NCBI RefSeq assembly: GCF_001758465.1
Contig: NZ_MJIC01000015.1
Location: 434,001-498,000, forward strand
Direction of reading: 5' to 3'
Source: Marisediminitalea lipolytica
Lineage (GTDB): Bacteria > Pseudomonadota > Gammaproteobacteria > Enterobacterales > Alteromonadaceae
DNA length: 64,000 bases
This document shows positions 16,802 through 26,124 of the stretch, piece by piece (position 1 is the stretch's first letter; every line of letters begins with the position of its first letter). The notes below the pieces were generated by a model. It was not told the origin of the DNA. It did not search any database and saw only the letters and a list, made by a program, of their open reading frames with translations. The translations under genes were made by a program, and so were the position numbers.

Positions 16802-18490
16802 ATGAAATCAGTCTGTCTAATCCTCTTCCTTTTATGTCTGCCGGGCTTTCAGGCGCTGGCTTACGATCGCATTACCGGTGCGCCATTTGCCACACGCTCC
16901 GAAGTGATTGCCACTCAGGGCATGGCGGCGACCAGTCAGCCACTGGCCACCCAGGTTGCGCTGGATATTCTTAAGCAAGGAGGCACCGCCACAGACGCAG
17001 CCATTGCGGCCAATGCCATGCTGGGTTTGGTTGAGCCAACCGGCAGCGGTATCGGTGGCGATTTGTTTGCGTTGGTTTGGGACGCAGAAACGAAGCAATT
17101 GTATGGTCTGAACGCTTCCGGCCGTTCACCGCGGTCATTAACGGCCGACGTCTTTAAGCAACAAGGGATGACTAAAATTCCCTCGTTCGGCCCTTTGCCA
17201 GTCTCGGTGCCTGGCGCTGTCGACGGCTGGTTTGAACTGCACGAAAAATTTGGCCGATTGCCAATGACCACTCTGTTGTCGCCGGCTATTGAATATGCCC
17301 GAAAAGGGTTTCCGGTAAGTGAAGTTGTGGCGTATTACTGGCAAATGAACGCTGAACGTATCGGCCATTATCAGGGCTTTGCTGATATTTTTCTGCCGTC
17401 GGGCAAAGTCCCTAAAAAGGGCGATATTTTCAAAAATCTCGGTCTGGCAGCGACTTACGAAAAAATTGCTACTGGCGGCCGCGACGCGTTTTACAAAGGG
17501 GATATCGCCCGTGTCATAGGCGCCTATATGAAAGAGCAAGGCGGTTACCTGAGCTATGACGATTTAGCGGCTCATACCTCAGAATGGGTGACGCCGGTGG
17601 CGGCCAATTATCGGGGCTATGACATATGGGAACTGCCTCCTAACGGGCAGGGTATCGCAGCGCTACAAATTCTGAATATTCTGGAGCAATACGATATCGA
17701 AGGCATGGGGTTTGGCTCAGCCGATTACATTCATACCTTTGTCGAAGCTAAAAAGCTCGCCTTCGAGGACAGAGCCCGGTATTACGCCGATCCGGCGTTT
17801 AATACGTTGCCGGTCAACGGTTTAATCAGTAAAGACTATGCGCAACAGCGCCGTCAGCTGATTGATCCGAAGAAGGCGGCTAAGCGCTATGATGCAGGGG
17901 TAATTGATGGTGATACTGTTTACCTCACTGTTGCCGATAGTGAAGGTAATATGGTGTCACTAATTCAAAGCAATTATCGTGGAATGGGCTCTGGCATGAC
18001 ACCGCCTGAACTGGGCTTTATTCTGCAAAACCGTGGCGAGTTATTTACCCTGGAGCCGGGCCATAATAACGAATACAAACCTGCTAAACGACCTTTCCAT
18101 ACTATCATTCCGGCTATGGTGACACGCAATGGAAAGCCATGGCTTAGCTTTGGCGTGATGGGCGGCGCTACGCAGCCGCAAATGCATGCACAAATCATTG
18201 TTAATCTGATCGACTTTGGTATGAATCTGCAGGAAGCCGGGGACGCGCCGCGATTCATCCATACCGGCTCCAGCAGCCCGACCGGTGCTTTAATGAAAGA
18301 CGGTGGCTCGGTGAGCCTGGAAAGTGGTATACCGCGAACCTCAATACGTGAATTACAGGAAAGAGGGCATCGCATTGAAGATAAGTTAGGGATTTACGGT
18401 GGCTATCAAGCCATACTCTATGATGCCGATAAACAGATATACATTGGTGCATCAGAAAGTCGCAAAGATGGCCAGGCTGCCGGTTATTAG
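16802..18490 (+). CDS. Gamma-glutamyltransferase family protein
   Basis: Ntn-hydrolase of the gamma-glutamyltranspeptidase superfamily, expected to cleave gamma-glutamyl bonds of glutathione or related substrates in the periplasm. 562 residues from 16802, beginning with a signal peptide (MKSVCLILFLLCLPGFQALA). The N-terminal part has TATDAAIAANAMLGLVEPT and GSGIGGDLFAL. The autocleavage threonine is Thr372 in GDTVYLTVADSEGN, followed by SNYRGMGSGM. The motif is closer to the YwrD-like branch than to E. coli Ggt, so glutathione as substrate is not certain. The open frame runs upstream to 16712, but that start lies within the amtB terminator; 16766 is another possibility. No clear ribosome site precedes 16802. 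Confidence 0.88.
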   Translation: MKSVCLILFLLCLPGFQALAYDRITGAPFATRSEVIATQGMAATSQPLATQVALDILKQGGTATDAAIAANAMLGLVEPTGSGIGGDLFALVWDAETKQLYGLNASGRSPRSLTADVFKQQGMTKIPSFGPLPVSVPGAVDGWFELHEKFGRLPMTTLLSPAIEYARKGFPVSEVVAYYWQMNAERIGHYQGFADIFLPSGKVPKKGDIFKNLGLAATYEKIATGGRDAFYKGDIARVIGAYMKEQGGYLSYDDLAAHTSEWVTPVAANYRGYDIWELPPNGQGIAALQILNILEQYDIEGMGFGSADYIHTFVEAKKLAFEDRARYYADPAFNTLPVNGLISKDYAQQRRQLIDPKKAAKRYDAGVIDGDTVYLTVADSEGNMVSLIQSNYRGMGSGMTPPELGFILQNRGELFTLEPGHNNEYKPAKRPFHTIIPAMVTRNGKPWLSFGVMGGATQPQMHAQIIVNLIDFGMNLQEAGDAPRFIHTGSSSPTGALMKDGGSVSLESGIPRTSIRELQERGHRIEDKLGIYGGYQAILYDADKQIYIGASESRKDGQAAGY

Positions 18491-18525
18491 CGGCCGGTTT
18501 AAAAACAACAGCAGGAATACGATAT

Positions 18526-19437
18526 ATGTCGCAACCACAAAAGGGGATTTGTGCCGAACCTAATCTGCATGCTCAGTATTTGCTGTTGAATGTGATTGAC
18601 GACGATCCCCAGGCTGTTCGGGCAAAACTAGGTCGCGTACTTGAGGTGATTGATTACTACGATAACGAACACTACGAAGCTATGGTGTCTGGTGTTATTG
18701 CGGTTGGCAGTCATTATTGGAGCGAGGTTTATCCGGGCGCAATTCCTGTCGAGCTAACCCCTTTTCCCGACATGCAAAGTGAAGATCGCGTAGCGCCGAG
18801 TACGCCCTGCGATTTATTTATTCAAATCCGTGCTGACCGCATCGATATTTGTTACGCCATGGGGCTGGAAATAATGGAGCTGTTACGGATACATGTGGAG
18901 CTGGTGGAGCAAATCCAGGGCTTTCGTTATCTGGATGGCCGCGACCTGAACGGCTTCCTGTACGCACAGGACAATCCCCGTGGCCTGCAACGAGCCAAGG
19001 TGGCGGTTATCAACGATGAAGAAAACGAGTTTAATGGCGGCAGTTATGTCCACGTTCAGCGTTTCCGGCATGATCTACGCCGCTGGCAAAGCTTATCCGA
19101 ACGTCAGCAAGAGCAAATTATGGGAACAACCAGGGAGCATAATTTGCCCAGTGTAGAATGCAATCCTTCCTCCCATAGTGTGCGTGCATCAATATCCGAT
19201 CAAGGCAATGCAGAATTGCTTAAGCAGGGTATGCCCTATGGCGATATGAATACCCAGGGGCTGTTTTCGGTAATATGTGCGGCCAGCTCAAAACCTTTTA
19301 AACGCATGCTCGACAGTCAGATATACGGCTCGGGCGACGGCGAATACGATCGCTGGCTGGACTATACCGCGGCTGAAACCGGAGGTGCGTTTTTCGCCCC
19401 TTCCATTGCATTTATAAAGCAGCAGGCAAAGCTATAA
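18526..19437 (+). CDS. DyP-type heme peroxidase (YfeX-like)
   Basis: Dye-decolourising type peroxidase using hydrogen peroxide with a b-type heme. The 303-residue protein has two ferredoxin-like halves; the second carries the distal Asp motif as RYLDGRDLNGFL (a variant of the usual GFxDGTxNP) and the proximal heme ligand is probably His217 in NPSSHSVRAS. The C-terminal FSVICAASSKPFKRMLDSQIYG is the typical DyP LFFxxxxxxxxxF-like region. No signal peptide or Tat motif, so cytoplasmic, as for YfeX. It begins 35 bp after the GGT gene and ends 15 bp before a LysR-type regulator on the same strand; the three may form one transcript. Confidence 0.88.
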   Translation: MSQPQKGICAEPNLHAQYLLLNVIDDDPQAVRAKLGRVLEVIDYYDNEHYEAMVSGVIAVGSHYWSEVYPGAIPVELTPFPDMQSEDRVAPSTPCDLFIQIRADRIDICYAMGLEIMELLRIHVELVEQIQGFRYLDGRDLNGFLYAQDNPRGLQRAKVAVINDEENEFNGGSYVHVQRFRHDLRRWQSLSERQQEQIMGTTREHNLPSVECNPSSHSVRASISDQGNAELLKQGMPYGDMNTQGLFSVICAASSKPFKRMLDSQIYGSGDGEYDRWLDYTAAETGGAFFAPSIAFIKQQAKL

Positions 19438-19452
19438 GCGCCCGTATCTCTG

Positions 19453-20331
19453 ATGACACCTATCAATTATAACCAGTTGTATTATTTCTTTATGGTGGCA
19501 GAGCACGGCTCTATCGCCCGGGTCAGTGAGCTTTTGCATATTACGCCACAAACCATCAGTGGTCAGATAAGCGCGCTGGAGGATACTATCGGTTCTCCTC
19601 TGTTTAACCGCCAGTCCCGGCGGCTGGTGCCAACGGAACTGGGGATTCTGGTGCAAGGCTACGCCGCAGACATCTTTAGCCTGGGTGAAGAATTAAAATC
19701 TGTTCTAAGTCAGCAGCACAATCAATGGCAGAGTTTTACCGTAGGGATTACGGATGTATTACCTAAAACACTGGTGTACGAAATGCTTAAACCCGTACTG
19801 CAATTACCGGTAAAGCTAATTTGTCGTGAGGGTGAACTGACATCGTTGCTAAGCGATCTGGCGGTTAACCGACTGGATATGGTGTTATCGGACCAACCTA
19901 TTCAAACCGGCAGTCGGGTTAAGGCTTACAGTCACCAGATCACCGAGTCTCCTATGGCGGTTTTTGCGGCCGCCGATAAAGTCGCAGGGTTAAGCGAGAA
20001 TTTTCCAGCCTCGTTAAATAGCGCGCCTTTTCTTCTGCAAGGCAAAAAGTCCCTCATTCGGCAGCAGTTGTTAGGCTGGTTCAGCGCCCAGGACATCCAA
20101 CCGGACTTTACTGCCGAGTTTGACGACAGCGCGCTGATGCTGGCGTTTGCACAGGAAGGACTTGGTGCCTTTGCTGCACCATTACTGCTGGCTACCCAAC
20201 TGGAAAAACAATTCGGATTACATAAGGTTGGCGTAATTAACCGGGTAACCGAGCAGCTTTACGCGATTTCTCCGGAACGTAAATTAACCCACCCCGCCGT
20301 ATTGCAACTGGTCAAAGCGTTGCGTGATTAG
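19453..20331 (+). CDS. LysR-family regulator, NhaR-like
   Basis: 292-residue LysR-type transcription factor. The N-terminal winged helix (INYNQLYYFFMVAEHGSIAR, LLHITPQTISGQISALEDTI) matches NhaR closely, including the QTISGQ recognition helix; the rest is the LysR substrate domain. NhaR activates the Na+/H+ antiporter gene nhaA in enterobacteria, but no antiporter is nearby. Here it follows a DyP peroxidase gene by 15 bp, so its local target may instead be that cassette. No clear ribosome site precedes the ATG, which suggests translational coupling. Confidence 0.87.
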   Translation: MTPINYNQLYYFFMVAEHGSIARVSELLHITPQTISGQISALEDTIGSPLFNRQSRRLVPTELGILVQGYAADIFSLGEELKSVLSQQHNQWQSFTVGITDVLPKTLVYEMLKPVLQLPVKLICREGELTSLLSDLAVNRLDMVLSDQPIQTGSRVKAYSHQITESPMAVFAAADKVAGLSENFPASLNSAPFLLQGKKSLIRQQLLGWFSAQDIQPDFTAEFDDSALMLAFAQEGLGAFAAPLLLATQLEKQFGLHKVGVINRVTEQLYAISPERKLTHPAVLQLVKALRD

Positions 20332-20372
20332 CACAACTCGCCCTCTATTAGATCAGGAATAACCTGATCATA

Positions 20373-20400
20373 TGTAAGTTATATACGATTTTAACTTACA
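20373..20400. repeat. Inverted repeat over the htpX promoter
   Basis: TGTAAGTTA (20373-20381) and TAACTTACA (20392-20400) are perfect 9-bp inverted copies separated by 10 bp. The right arm overlaps the candidate -35 hexamer of the htpX promoter, so a dimeric regulator bound there could control htpX. The regulator is unknown. Confidence 0.55.
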
Positions 20401-20419
20401 TGATTAGTCCTTATATAAT
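20391..20419 (+). promoter_or_regulatory. Sigma-70 promoter of htpX
   Basis: TTAACT (20391-20396), a 17-base spacer, and a consensus TATAAT (20414-20419). Confidence 0.65.
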
Positions 20420-20436
20420 GCACTTATGGTGATACA

Positions 20437-20485
20437 AACCCGCATACAAGGTTGCTCTGCAGAATAGCCACCTTTTATGCGGGTT
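20437..20485 (+). promoter_or_regulatory. Long leader hairpin before htpX
   Basis: AACCCGCATA (20437-20446) pairs with TATGCGGGTT (20476-20485), extended inward by AAGGT (20448-20452) with ACCTT (20470-20474). It lies in the transcribed leader, 35 bases before the ATG. No U-run follows, so simple termination is unlikely; RNA stability or temperature-dependent control is inferred only. Confidence 0.6.
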
Positions 20486-20520
20486 AGTATGTCTTTTGTT
20501 TCTGAGTGAAGAGGCTTGTA

Positions 20521-21399
20521 ATGAAACGTATAGTGCTGTTTTTGATAACAAACCTGGCTGTTGTGCTGGTGGCTGGCATTGTGCTCAGCGTAGTTTTTAG
20601 CGTGCTGGGGATAAATAGCCAGAGTCTGGGGGGACTGCTGATATTTGCGGCTGTGTTTGGTTTTGGCGGTTCTTTTATTTCTTTGCTTATGTCCAAGTGG
20701 CTGGCAAAGCGTTCTACCCGAGCGGTAGTCATTGACCGTCCGGTAAATGCCACCGAGCAGTGGTTAGTCGAGACCGTTAAGCGCCAGGCAAATCTTGCGG
20801 GTATTGGCATGCCCGAGGTGGCCGTGTATGACTCGCCCGAAATCAATGCCTTTGCTACTGGTGCCAGCCGCAATAATGCGCTGGTTGCAGTATCAACCGG
20901 CTTATTGCAAAACATGACCCAGGATGAAGCGGAAGCGGTACTGGCTCATGAGGTTTCGCACATTGCCAATGGCGATATGATCACCCTTGCCCTGATTCAG
21001 GGAGTGGTTAACACCTTTGTTATCTTCCTCGCCCGTGTTGTAGCAGGGCTGATTAGCAACCTGATGCAAAACGAGGAAGATGGCGAAACCGTTGGTGGTT
21101 TTGCCTACATGATGACGGTGGTTGTGCTTGAGTTGTTATTTGGCTTCCTGGCCAGCACCGTCGTGTTCTGGTTTTCTCGTCAGCGAGAGTTCAGAGCTGA
21201 CAGCGGGTCTGCCGCACTGGTCGGTAAACAAAAAATGATTGCTGCGCTCGAGCGGTTAAAAACGAATCGGGAAAGTGAGCTGGAAGGCAGCATGATGGCT
21301 TTTGGTATTGCTGGTAAACGCAGTATGTCTGAACTGTTTATGAGTCACCCACCGCTGGAACAACGGATCCAGGCTCTTCGCACTACTGAGCATGCATAA
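20521..21399 (+). CDS. htpX: Membrane zinc protease HtpX
   Basis: M48-family inner-membrane metalloprotease acting with FtsH in quality control of membrane proteins. 292 residues. Two N-terminal spans ([39 protein letters not shown]), the zinc motif HEVSH (His143, Glu144, His147), two further spans ([41 protein letters not shown]), then the third-ligand region [12 protein letters not shown] and the C-terminal SHPPLEQRI. The ATG at 20521 with GAGG upstream is preferred to an in-frame GTG at 20506. The promoter, palindrome and hairpin in front suggest stress control. Confidence 0.96.
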   Translation: MKRIVLFLITNLAVVLVAGIVLSVVFSVLGINSQSLGGLLIFAAVFGFGGSFISLLMSKWLAKRSTRAVVIDRPVNATEQWLVETVKRQANLAGIGMPEVAVYDSPEINAFATGASRNNALVAVSTGLLQNMTQDEAEAVLAHEVSHIANGDMITLALIQGVVNTFVIFLARVVAGLISNLMQNEEDGETVGGFAYMMTVVVLELLFGFLASTVVFWFSRQREFRADSGSAALVGKQKMIAALERLKTNRESELEGSMMAFGIAGKRSMSELFMSHPPLEQRIQALRTTEHA

Positions 21400-21418
21400 T
21401 CGGGTTTAGGTGACGAGC

Positions 21419-21454
21419 GCCGAACGGGTTTCCACTTGCCCGTTCGGCTTTTTT
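21419..21454 (+). terminator. Terminator of htpX
   Basis: Perfect 10-bp stem GCCGAACGGG (21419-21428) with CCCGTTCGGC (21439-21448), then six T. Confidence 0.93.
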
Positions 21455-21468
21455 GTTTGTGGCTCTGT

Positions 21469-21678
21469 TTAGCCGGCCGGATTGATATCCGGTTTGTTGA
21501 GCAGAAAAATAAGGTAAACCACAGCGACGATAGGTACAAAGGCAGAAATGCCCAGCGACAAAGCGGTAAGCACAGGCTTGCCGGTTTTGCGTTTGCCTAA
21601 AACAAATCCCACCACGGCCAGAATAACTGCTGCCAGCACTAACCACTGTAAAATGAGTGAAATATTCACACCTGCCAT
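21469..21678 (-). CDS. Small two-span membrane protein downstream of the cyclase
   Basis: 69 residues from the ATG at 21678 (AAGGAAATCATT before it): MAGVNISLILQWLVLAAVIL leads into the first hydrophobic span, a basic GKRKTGKP turn follows, then a second span (GISAFVPIVAVVYLIFLL) and a short tail. The longer frame to 21732 overlaps the cyclase gene and has no ribosome site. It begins 13 bp after the cyclase stop codon, so the two are co-transcribed. Family not recognised; a role as membrane partner of the cyclase is speculative. Confidence 0.65.
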   Translation of the reverse strand: MAGVNISLILQWLVLAAVILAVVGFVLGKRKTGKPVLTALSLGISAFVPIVAVVYLIFLLNKPDINPAG

Positions 21679-21691
21679 AATGATTTCCTTG

Positions 21692-22765
21692 TTAGTGCGC
21701 GACAGCGCCATCCCAGTCTGGCGGGAGATCACTGTGCATCATCGTTTTACAAATCTGGATATGGTGTTGAATCAAGCTGTCATCAGGCGAAATTAATCGC
21801 GCCGTATTAAAATGACCTAGTGCTTCATCCCAGTCCCGGGTCATCCGACACGCCAGACCGTCGCGAATATAAGGCGCCACGGCAAGCTTTTGCTTGCGGG
21901 TTTTATCGTCCAGATGATTTAACACTTCATAGATACGAATGGGCGCCTGTCGGCCTTTAACGCGGACCAAATCCAGCACCCGACAATCAATTTTCTGTTT
22001 CTGACTAACCGCTTTCAGCGTTTGCGCGCTAATAACAATGTCGGCATTATATTTCGGCGCCAGGCCTTCCAGGCGGAAAGCGATATTAACGCTGTCGCCT
22101 ATTACCGTGGTGTCCATGCGGTCATCACTGCCAACGGTGCCCAGAATAACCGGGCCAAAATGGACACCCACGCCAACTTTTATCCCTTCATAGCCGCAAT
22201 TGGCCCGATGGTGATTATAGATGTTCAGGGCTTCCTGTAAGTCCAGCGCAGCATTGACAGCATCGTTTGCTTTATCGGGACCGGCGCCGCCGGGATGATC
22301 AAATAACGCCATAATGGCGTCACCGATAAACTTGTCGATAAAGCCGCCATTCTGATGGATTGGATCGTTCATACGCAGAAAATAGGAGTTGAGAAAATTC
22401 ATCAGCTCCTGGGGTTTCATTTTCTCAGATAAACCGGTAAATCCGCGAATGTCGCAAAATAAAATCGCTACTTCATCTTCATCTGCGCGGCCCAGTTCCA
22501 GGGTGTCCAGCCCGTGTTTTGCAAAATGGTCGACAAATTGCCTGGGAACAAACTTCTGAAACGTCTGATTGAGGCGCATTGCTTCGTCGGCTTTCTCTAA
22601 AAAGCGCTGCTCACTGTCGTCGTTGCGAATAACCGTTTCGGGTATAACGCGACTGGCTGCACGAGCTATTCGCAGCATCTTTCGGCGCTGCCGCAGCAGC
22701 ATCAGAGTGACAATACCGCCGTACAGCACCAGGGCCGCCAGCAATATTGCCAATGCAATGGTCAT
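21692..22765 (-). CDS. Class III adenylate/guanylate cyclase, membrane-anchored
   Basis: 357 residues: one N-terminal membrane span (ALAILLAALVLYGGIVTLMLL), a linker, the short HFAKHGLDTLELGR segment common before bacterial CHD domains, then a class III catalytic domain (about 125-265). Metal-binding Asp residues are in FCDIRGFTGLS and IGDAIMALF, the substrate Lys in FIDKF and the transition-state Asn/Arg in SVNIAFRLEGLA, so it should be active; Lys suggests ATP over GTP. The C-terminal 90 residues are helical and may form a TPR-like unit. It is upstream of a small membrane-protein gene and follows hemL by 30 bp. Confidence 0.87.
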   Translation of the reverse strand: MTIALAILLAALVLYGGIVTLMLLRQRRKMLRIARAASRVIPETVIRNDDSEQRFLEKADEAMRLNQTFQKFVPRQFVDHFAKHGLDTLELGRADEDEVAILFCDIRGFTGLSEKMKPQELMNFLNSYFLRMNDPIHQNGGFIDKFIGDAIMALFDHPGGAGPDKANDAVNAALDLQEALNIYNHHRANCGYEGIKVGVGVHFGPVILGTVGSDDRMDTTVIGDSVNIAFRLEGLAPKYNADIVISAQTLKAVSQKQKIDCRVLDLVRVKGRQAPIRIYEVLNHLDDKTRKQKLAVAPYIRDGLACRMTRDWDEALGHFNTARLISPDDSLIQHHIQICKTMMHSDLPPDWDGAVAH

Positions 22766-22795
22766 TATCAGTATGTTCCCGGGCCCATCAGGGCC

Positions 22796-24076
22796 TTATA
22801 AATTGGCAAATACCTTGCGCGCTGCCGCTAAGGTGGCGTTAACAATCTCAGCATCATGCAGCTTGGACACAAAGCCCGCTTCGTAAGACGCCGGCGCCAG
22901 ATACACACCTTCATCAAGCATGCCGTGATAGAATTGTTTAAACATTTCCTGATTACAGTTAATCGCTTGCTGATAATTCACCACTTTTTCGACATCAGTG
23001 AAGAATAAACCAAACATGGAGCCGGCATGGTTAGTGGTGAACGGGATATTGTGCTCATCTGCGATAGCCTGAAAACCGTCTACTAACGCTTTGGTGCTGG
23101 CAAAAATGGGTTCATACAAGCCTGGTTGGGCAATTTGTTCCAGCGCAGCCAGACCGGCGGCCATGGCGATTGGGTTACCCGACAGCGTACCCGCCTGATA
23201 GATAGGACCGGTAGGCGCAATATGAGTGAGGATAGCCTTTTTACCACCGAAAGCCCCCACTGGCATACCACCGCCGATGACTTTGCCAAGACAGGTGAGG
23301 TCCGGCGTAATGCCATAGCGTTCCTGAGCGCCACCGCGACTGACCCGAAAACCGGTCATGACCTCATCAAAAATCAACACGGCACCATATTCATCACAGA
23401 TATCGCGTAAACCTTGCAGAAAACCTTCTACCGGCGGAATACAGTTCATGTTACCGGCTACCGGTTCAACGATAATACAGGCTATGTCATCGCCCACTTC
23501 GGCGAAGACTTCCTTTACACTGGCCAGGTTGTTGTATTCAACTGTCAGCGTATGCTGGGCTACATCAGCGGGGACACCGGGTGAACTGGGCACGCCCAGT
23601 GTCAGTGCGCCAGAACCTGCTTTTACTAGCAAGGAGTCAGCATGACCGTGGTAACAACCTTCAAACTTAACCAGTTTATTTCTGCCGGTGTAGCCTCGTG
23701 CCAGGCGGATGGCCGACATAGTTGCTTCGGTGCCGGAGTTAACCATGCGGACCATTTCCATTGATGGTACCAGTTCACGGACTTTTTCGGCCATTATGAT
23801 TTCGGCTTCGGTAGGGGCACCAAAGCTTAAACCTGAAGCGGCAGCATGAATGACGGCTTCGCGAATTTTGTCATTGTTGTGACCCAGAACCATGGGGCCC
23901 CAGGACTGCACATAATCGATGTACTGTTTGCCATCAACGTCATAAATGTAGGGACCATCCGCTTTTTCGATAAAGCGTGGTGTACCACCAACCGCTTTAA
24001 ATGCGCGCACCGGTGAATTTACGCCGCCTGGAATAGAAAGTTGGGCGCGTTCAAATAGTTGTTCAGATCGTTGCAT
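22796..24076 (-). CDS. hemL: Glutamate-1-semialdehyde 2,1-aminomutase
   Basis: PLP enzyme making 5-aminolevulinate, the first committed tetrapyrrole precursor in the C5 pathway. 426 residues, normal length. The start [24 protein letters not shown] is diagnostic; PLP-binding Lys265 is in [17 protein letters not shown]. Soluble, cytoplasmic. It lies 6 bp after pyrB, an unrelated but tightly spaced neighbour, so pyrB-hemL-cyclase may be one transcript. Confidence 0.96.
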   Translation of the reverse strand: MQRSEQLFERAQLSIPGGVNSPVRAFKAVGGTPRFIEKADGPYIYDVDGKQYIDYVQSWGPMVLGHNNDKIREAVIHAAASGLSFGAPTEAEIIMAEKVRELVPSMEMVRMVNSGTEATMSAIRLARGYTGRNKLVKFEGCYHGHADSLLVKAGSGALTLGVPSSPGVPADVAQHTLTVEYNNLASVKEVFAEVGDDIACIIVEPVAGNMNCIPPVEGFLQGLRDICDEYGAVLIFDEVMTGFRVSRGGAQERYGITPDLTCLGKVIGGGMPVGAFGGKKAILTHIAPTGPIYQAGTLSGNPIAMAAGLAALEQIAQPGLYEPIFASTKALVDGFQAIADEHNIPFTTNHAGSMFGLFFTDVEKVVNYQQAINCNQEMFKQFYHGMLDEGVYLAPASYEAGFVSKLHDAEIVNATLAAARKVFANL

Positions 24077-24082
24077 AGTGTT

Positions 24083-25093
24083 TTAGCTCTTATTGCTATA
24101 CCAGATGACAGGCTTTTCGTACTGACTTACCAGATCTTCCACGCCAAGCGTGAGGGCAAATAAGGCCATACGGACTAACACGCCGTTATCGGTTTGTCTG
24201 AAAATTGCCAGATTAGGGTTGAGGTTAAGGTCGTTATCCAGTTCGTTGGCTTCCATCCGGGAATCCCTGGGTAATGGATGCATGATAACGGTTTTTGACT
24301 GAAAATGCCGGGTATAAATTGACTGGTTGAGTCTGAATTTACCGCGGTATTTATTGGCTTCGTCCTGAGACGGAAAGCGTTCTTCCTGAATTCGGGTCTG
24401 GTAGCAGATATCTGCATCCATGTTGCCTTCCAGCTGATCGGTCACTTTTAATGAATGGCCCGCATCTTCAATGGCGCTCAGAATATAGTCGGGCATTGCC
24501 AACTCTTTCGGTGATATCAGGGTAAAACGAACGTTCTTAAATAAACACAGCAGTTTAGACAGTGAATGAACGGTTCGGCCATAACGTAAGTCACCGATCA
24601 TGGCGATGTGCAGGCCATCTATGGTTTTATTGTTAAACTGCAGTTCACGCTTAATGGTAAACAGATCCAGTAATGCCTGGGTAGGGTGCTCATTAGCACC
24701 GTCGCCGCCGTTTAGCACCGGTACGCGGCTGCCTTCGGCAAATTCAGCTACCGAACCTGCGGCCGGGTGACGCATGGCAATAATGTCGGAATAACCACTT
24801 AAAACCCGGGCGGTGTCATATAGCGATTCACCTTTGGCTAATGCCGAGTTTGCCATACCGGTGGTTTCACGTACTTCACCTCCCAGCAGGTTAAAGGCGG
24901 TGCCAAAGCTCACACGGGTTCGGGTACTGGGTTCAAAGAACAGGTTACCCAGAATGGCTCCATCAAGAACCGTGGTTCTTTTTTGACGTTTAGCGTAGGG
25001 TTCCATGCTTTCGGCGACGCTGAAGACCCGTTCAATCGCATCGCGATCAAACTGAGAAACTGAAAGGATATGATTTCCGGTGAAAATCGACAT
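24083..25093 (-). CDS. pyrB: Aspartate carbamoyltransferase, catalytic chain
   Basis: Condenses carbamoyl phosphate and aspartate in pyrimidine synthesis. 336 residues. The carbamoyl-phosphate loop is FFEPSTRTRVSF, the second site motif is MRHPAAGS, followed by GANEHPTQALLDLFT and MHPLPRDSR. It is about 25 residues longer than the E. coli catalytic chain and belongs to the long form found in Shewanella and relatives. No pyrI regulatory gene is adjacent, so it may not show CTP control of the E. coli type. Confidence 0.94.
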   Translation of the reverse strand: MSIFTGNHILSVSQFDRDAIERVFSVAESMEPYAKRQKRTTVLDGAILGNLFFEPSTRTRVSFGTAFNLLGGEVRETTGMANSALAKGESLYDTARVLSGYSDIIAMRHPAAGSVAEFAEGSRVPVLNGGDGANEHPTQALLDLFTIKRELQFNNKTIDGLHIAMIGDLRYGRTVHSLSKLLCLFKNVRFTLISPKELAMPDYILSAIEDAGHSLKVTDQLEGNMDADICYQTRIQEERFPSQDEANKYRGKFRLNQSIYTRHFQSKTVIMHPLPRDSRMEANELDNDLNLNPNLAIFRQTDNGVLVRMALFALTLGVEDLVSQYEKPVIWYSNKS

Positions 25094-25266
25094 AGATTTC
25101 GCTGAGGCCTTGTTTATTTGTGGCTAGTGTAGCAAAAATCGCTCACTACCGTGCGGATTATCGTTGCGCCGGATCATATCGCCGTGCGTAAATATTGCCA
25201 ATAGATAGTTGGCGGCCCATGATAAACTATTTATCAGAGCCGACCGTTTAAAGAGAGCGTTAAACG

Positions 25267-25437
25267 ATGCAGAAGTTTGAGGGTAAGACATCCGGCAAAA
25301 CGTCATCTTTGACGAGTGAAAAGCAGACTAAACCGGGTTGGTGGTCAACCACCTGTCCGGTGTGTCGCCGCATGCGACTTTATGTCATCTGGACAATTTT
25401 AATGTTTCTGGTGTATTTCTATGTCTTCCAGCGATGA
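25267..25437 (+). CDS. Micro-membrane protein with CxxC motif
   Basis: 56 residues: a polar, Lys/Ser/Thr-rich N-terminus (MQKFEGKTSGKTSSLTSEKQ), then WWSTTCPVCRRMRLYVIW with a CPVC pair, then a hydrophobic span (IWTILMFLVYFYVF). The CxxC may bind metal or be redox-active. AAAGAGAG lies before the ATG. Its last codons overlap the first 17 bases of the next gene in another frame, the classic sign of translational coupling, which is the main reason to believe it is real. Confidence 0.6.
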   Translation: MQKFEGKTSGKTSSLTSEKQTKPGWWSTTCPVCRRMRLYVIWTILMFLVYFYVFQR

Positions 25438-26116
25438 ACACATTCTGATTCGATCCACCGCCAAACGTAATGGCCTGACGACTTTGTTGCTAGGAATTGG
25501 TGTGGTGCTCTTTGCGTCCGTGGTGCTGGCCGTTGCGCCTAAGTGGCTGTTCCTGCCGCTGATGTTTGCAGTAAGTGCAGGTATTGTAACGCTGTTGATT
25601 GGCTGGTTTAAACTGCGCGAACCCGAACACAGCCTGGCGATTGGTCGCGACAAAGTGAGCTATCAGCACCGCTGCGGGCAGTGGAAGATCGCCTGGGACG
25701 ACATTCAGCGGGTTGATTGTCCGCGTGTTAACCGTGGCCTTGAGCTCGCTACCCTCGATATGGTTGGATTTAAGCTTAAGCGTTACGACGATTTCCTGCT
25801 TACTATTTCACCGCGGTTGGCATCACATATTATTATTGAGCAGCGCCCGCTGTTACTTCACAGTCAGGATACTTCCTGTACCACGGGCGGATGCTACAGC
25901 AACAGCTTGTTTGAAGATAAACCCTATGTGCTGGAGAGTGGCCAGACCCTAACCGGGATAAAAGCTATTCTGGCAAATCGTATGATGGCAGTTCGCGAAA
26001 TACTTGGCTACGACGTGTTTATTTCGGCCAGCGATCTGGACCGCGAGCCCGGCGAATTTGTTGGACTGCTGCGCCAGTGTCAGCAAGCGCGGCTGCAAGC
26101 GCAGTCAGGGGAGTAG
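25421..26116 (+). CDS. DUF2982-like membrane protein
   Basis: 231 residues with two adjacent N-terminal spans (TTLLLGIGVVLFASVVLAVA; WLFLPLMFAVSAGIVTLLIGW) and a cytoplasmic domain of about 165 residues containing WKIAWDDIQRVDCPRV and a cysteine pair in TSCTTGGCYSN. It resembles the DUF2982 proteins of Vibrio and Shewanella; function unknown. It overlaps the 56-residue CxxC gene and converges on the hybrid kinase gene with an 8-bp gap. Confidence 0.65.
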   Translation: MSSSDEHILIRSTAKRNGLTTLLLGIGVVLFASVVLAVAPKWLFLPLMFAVSAGIVTLLIGWFKLREPEHSLAIGRDKVSYQHRCGQWKIAWDDIQRVDCPRVNRGLELATLDMVGFKLKRYDDFLLTISPRLASHIIIEQRPLLLHSQDTSCTTGGCYSNSLFEDKPYVLESGQTLTGIKAILANRMMAVREILGYDVFISASDLDREPGEFVGLLRQCQQARLQAQSGE

Positions 26117-26124
26117 GCCGAAGC

